Of a stretch of 7,166 nt of DNA, positions 4,514 to 7,166 are shown in pieces. Every line of letters begins with the position of its first letter. The first letter of the stretch is position 1. Location of the stretch: assembly GCA_045591565.1 (NCBI GenBank), contig JAZNTB010000018.1, positions 1-7,166 of the forward strand, written 5' to 3'. The translations under genes and the position numbers were made by a program. This DNA is from UBA1738 sp045591565. Its GTDB lineage: Bacteria > Bacillota > Clostridia > UBA1381. The notes below the pieces were generated by a model. That model did not search any database. It was given only the letters and a program-made list of their open reading frames with translations, and had not been told where the DNA came from.

Positions 4514-7090
4514 ATGAAAGGTTCAAAAAAAGTTCTTGCCCGAGTATTGACAGCGGTAATGTCAATGTCATCACTCGGCAGTGCTTCCTTTGCTTCTCAC
4601 GGAGTTCCGGTAGATGTAGAGGGAACAAGATTTGAAGAGCCGATACAGATTTTGCAGGCTCTTGACATTATGAACGGTGACGGAAACGGATATTTCAGAC
4701 CGGACGACACAATCAAGCGTTCAGAGGTAACAAAGATGGCAGTTCTAGCTATGGGACTCGGTGATGCAGCAGAAGCAGCAAAGGGAACATCAAACTTCCC
4801 TGATGTGGATGTTGACCACTGGGCAAACGGCTATATCAATGTAGCTACTTCACAGGGACTTGTAGTAGGTTATGACACAGGCTACTTCCTGCCGGATAAG
4901 GAAATCACTTACGCCGAGGCAATGACAATCTTTGTTCGTGCAATGGGCTACGAGGTGTATGCACAGTCTAAGGGCGGATATCCGCAGGGGTATATAGTAG
5001 CAGGCTCTAATAACGGACTTACTAAGAATGTAAAGGGTTCAAACACAGACCCTATTTCAAGAGGTAATGTCGCTTTCATGACAGTAAACGCACTTGGTGC
5101 AAATATGATGGAGCAGACAGGCTTTGGTGCAGATGCGAAATGGGAAGTAACTGACAAGACATTGCTTAAAGATGTTCTTGAGGTAACAAAGGCGTCAGGT
5201 CAGATTACAGCCATTCAGGATACAGCGCTTGCAGGAAGCTCATCACTTAAAAAGGGACAGATTAAGATAGGCGACCAAATTTTTGAAACAGCCTACAATA
5301 TGAACAATCTTTTAGGTTACAATGTAACCTATTATGCAAGAGAAAACGCAAATGACGATATGGAAGTAATTCTTGCACTTCCAGAGTCAAATAAAACATT
5401 TACTATCTCATCAGACCTGATGGGCGGTATTGCAGACAGAGGTGCTTACAAGACAATCAATTACTATAAGAACGAGGACGCAACAAGCGTATCTTATGTA
5501 ACACTTGATAACGAAGCAACTCTTATATACAACGGAAAGTATGAAGCACTTGATTATGATTTGGTAGACATTTCAGGTGCATCAGGTAAGGTTGACCTTT
5601 TGGACACTGACTCAAACGGCAGATATGATATTATATTTGTAACAGAATATCAGAATATGGTTGTTGAGGAAGTGACATCAACGAACAAGATTATCGACAA
5701 GTACGGCAGACCGACACTAAGACTCGACGAAGAAAACGAGGATTTATCATACAGAATTATGCTTGGCGCAGATGAGCTTGAGCTTTCAGAGCTTGAAGAG
5801 TATGATGTTCTTTCAGTAGCGGCAAGTAAGGACGAGCTTCTTTACGATATTCAGGTAAGCCGTAAGACTGTTGAGGGTAAAATCACAGGTATCGACGATG
5901 ACGGATATGAGATAAACAGAGAGCACTACAAGGTTGAGCCTGCGTTTACCGAGGACTTAAACCTTGGAACAGAAGGTGTGTTCTACCTTGATATCTTAGG
6001 TAAGATTTCAGCAGTAGACACAACAGTTACAGCATCTTCAAACTATGCATACCTCATTAAGGCGCATACTTCAGATGCAACTGACGAATCAACCTTTAAG
6101 GTGTTCACAAAGGACGGCAAGGAAAAGACACTTACAGCGAACGAAAAAATCAGATACAACGGCGTGGGCGGAACACTTTCTGCTACAGCAGTTGAAGACC
6201 TCAAGGCTGAGGGCGAAACAGTAAAACAGCTTATCACTTACTCTGTAAATTCTGACGGCAAGATTGTTTCATTAAACACTGCTCAGGACAACACAGGAAC
6301 AGGTGCAGTTGATAAAACAAAGTTCACAAAGAACTTCGTATATGCAGATGAGGAGTTCAACGGAAACACAAACACAATCGGCAAGGTAAGACTTGACGCA
6401 TCAACAATAATCTTTGACATCAACGACGAAAGCAGAGATTACAAGATTGGAAAGCTTTCAATGTTTGAAGACGGCTCATCATACAATGTAACAGTATTCG
6501 ATATGGGCGAGGATTTTGTGGCAAAGGCAATCGTTGTGACAGATTCTAACCTTCAGACAAATGCAGAATCTTCAATCGCAATCGTATCCAAGGTAACAAG
6601 CGCAACAAATTCAGATGATGAGGTTACAGACCTTCTGACAGCTTACCAGGATGAAAAAGAGATTAAGATTTATGCAGAATCAGCAGGAATCTTGGTTAAG
6701 GGTGAAGAAAATGACGCACTCGAAGCAGGTGACATCATTCAGTATGTGACAAATGCAGAGGGTGACATCACAAACATCCGCGTTCTGTTCGACATTGATA
6801 CAAAGGGAACAGAGGCAGAAACAGAGGTAGTTGAAAACCTCAAGACTGTTTACGGTAAGGTAACAAAGAAGTTTGCAGGCTCTATGAATGTTACAGTAAA
6901 CGGCGGCGCAGTAATGAACCTACAGCTTCCGGAAGGCGTTAAGGTTTACAGCGTAGACACAACTCTTCCGAAGAACAAGATTGCAGTTGTAACTGCAGGC
7001 GACATTCAGGCTTATGACGAGGACGAAGGAAACAGAGTATTCGTTAAGATTTACAAGGATGTTGTTCAGGAAGTTGTAATCATAAAATAA
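4514..7090 (+). CDS. secreted S-layer homology (SLH) domain protein
   Basis: An 858-residue exported protein. Residues 1-27 form a Sec signal peptide (basic start with Lys5, Lys6 and Arg10, hydrophobic middle, likely cleavage after SFA at 25-27). Three SLH units follow: about 40-82 (GYFRPDDTIKRSE), 95-145 (FPDVDVDHWA at 95-104, then GYFLPDKEITYAE) and a degenerate third at 155-197 (DPISRGN). SLH triplets bind secondary cell-wall polymers and anchor proteins non-covalently to the wall. Residues 200-858 are Asp/Glu/Thr/Ser-rich and strand-rich, with short similar segments such as GQITAI, GKITGI, GKISAV and GKVTKK, as if built from repeated small beta domains. DTDSNGRYD (364-372) resembles a calcium loop. 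There is no sortase signal, C-terminal membrane anchor or enzymatic motif that I recognise. RBS AGGAGG is 8 nt upstream of the ATG. Thr, Ala and Ser are mostly written ACA, GCA and TCA, more uniformly than in dinB or mtaB, suggesting high expression. It could be the S-layer protein itself or a minor wall protein. Confidence 0.92.
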   Translation: MKGSKKVLARVLTAVMSMSSLGSASFASHGVPVDVEGTRFEEPIQILQALDIMNGDGNGYFRPDDTIKRSEVTKMAVLAMGLGDAAEAAKGTSNFPDVDVDHWANGYINVATSQGLVVGYDTGYFLPDKEITYAEAMTIFVRAMGYEVYAQSKGGYPQGYIVAGSNNGLTKNVKGSNTDPISRGNVAFMTVNALGANMMEQTGFGADAKWEVTDKTLLKDVLEVTKASGQITAIQDTALAGSSSLKKGQIKIGDQIFETAYNMNNLLGYNVTYYARENANDDMEVILALPESNKTFTISSDLMGGIADRGAYKTINYYKNEDATSVSYVTLDNEATLIYNGKYEALDYDLVDISGASGKVDLLDTDSNGRYDIIFVTEYQNMVVEEVTSTNKIIDKYGRPTLRLDEENEDLSYRIMLGADELELSELEEYDVLSVAASKDELLYDIQVSRKTVEGKITGIDDDGYEINREHYKVEPAFTEDLNLGTEGVFYLDILGKISAVDTTVTASSNYAYLIKAHTSDATDESTFKVFTKDGKEKTLTANEKIRYNGVGGTLSATAVEDLKAEGETVKQLITYSVNSDGKIVSLNTAQDNTGTGAVDKTKFTKNFVYADEEFNGNTNTIGKVRLDASTIIFDINDESRDYKIGKLSMFEDGSSYNVTVFDMGEDFVAKAIVVTDSNLQTNAESSIAIVSKVTSATNSDDEVTDLLTAYQDEKEIKIYAESAGILVKGEENDALEAGDIIQYVTNAEGDITNIRVLFDIDTKGTEAETEVVENLKTVYGKVTKKFAGSMNVTVNGGAVMNLQLPEGVKVYSVDTTLPKNKIAVVTAGDIQAYDEDEGNRVFVKIYKDVVQEVVIIK

Positions 7091-7130
7091 TTGAATTCTG
7101 ATGCTTCTTAATATCTTCTCTATACAATTT

Positions 7131-7166
7131 AAAAGGAACGGCGGCTTTTAGCCGCTGTTCCTTTTT
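7131..7166 (+). terminator. terminator of the SLH protein gene
   Basis: A 15-bp stem, 7131-7145 with 7151-7165, core GGAACGGCGGC / GCCGCTGTTCC with one G-U pair and a TTTTA loop, followed by at least five T up to the window end. It lies 40 nt after the stop, so the SLH gene is probably transcribed alone. The T-run may continue beyond the window. Confidence 0.92.

Noticed and set aside
4353..4628. 91-codon antisense frame across the SLH leader and signal-peptide region
   Set aside because: It crosses the predicted promoter and leader and shows no family resemblance; chance opening in A/T-rich DNA explains it.

Overview
The window looks like chromosomal DNA from a low-to-moderate-GC Gram-positive anaerobe of the class Clostridia, perhaps near the Oscillospiraceae or Ruminococcaceae. 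The grounds are strong AGGAGG-type ribosome binding sites, sigma-A promoters close to consensus, A-rich hairpin-T terminators, an SLH-domain surface protein, and Firmicutes-type DinB, MtaB and HPr-fold proteins. The placement is an inference from these traits; no rRNA or other marker gene is present.

Layout. Positions 32-469 (minus) encode a coiled-coil protein with a C-terminal four-cysteine zinc ribbon, read leftward from its own promoter (507-535); a further gene may begin at position 4 on the same strand. Diverging from it, an exact-consensus promoter (580-608) drives a two-gene unit: a small DUF1294 membrane protein (640-906) and, three bases later, a Y-family DNA polymerase of the DinB type (910-2121). 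It converges on mtaB, a tRNA methylthiotransferase gene (2226-3521, minus), and a 17-bp-stem bidirectional terminator (2195-2232) separates the two. mtaB diverges from a small HPr-fold protein (3656-3886) that has lost the phosphorelay histidine; their promoters stand back to back with 8 bp between the -35 boxes. A hairpin separates the HPr-like gene from a single-domain cupin gene (3946-4275), which ends in a strong terminator. The right-hand 40% is one 858-residue secreted SLH-domain protein (4514-7090), with a promoter, a structured leader of about 140 nt, and a terminator at the window edge.

How the genes relate. They form separate short transcription units with different jobs: translesion DNA synthesis, tRNA modification, probable carbon or signalling regulation, and cell surface. 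I see no phage, transposon, CRISPR, toxin-antitoxin or defence module, and no tRNA or rRNA gene. All main reading frames are intact. The most interesting items are the histidine-less HPr homologue that keeps the Ser46-type site, the structured SLH leader with a duplicated Shine-Dalgarno sequence around a GNRA hairpin, and the large unassigned region of the SLH protein.
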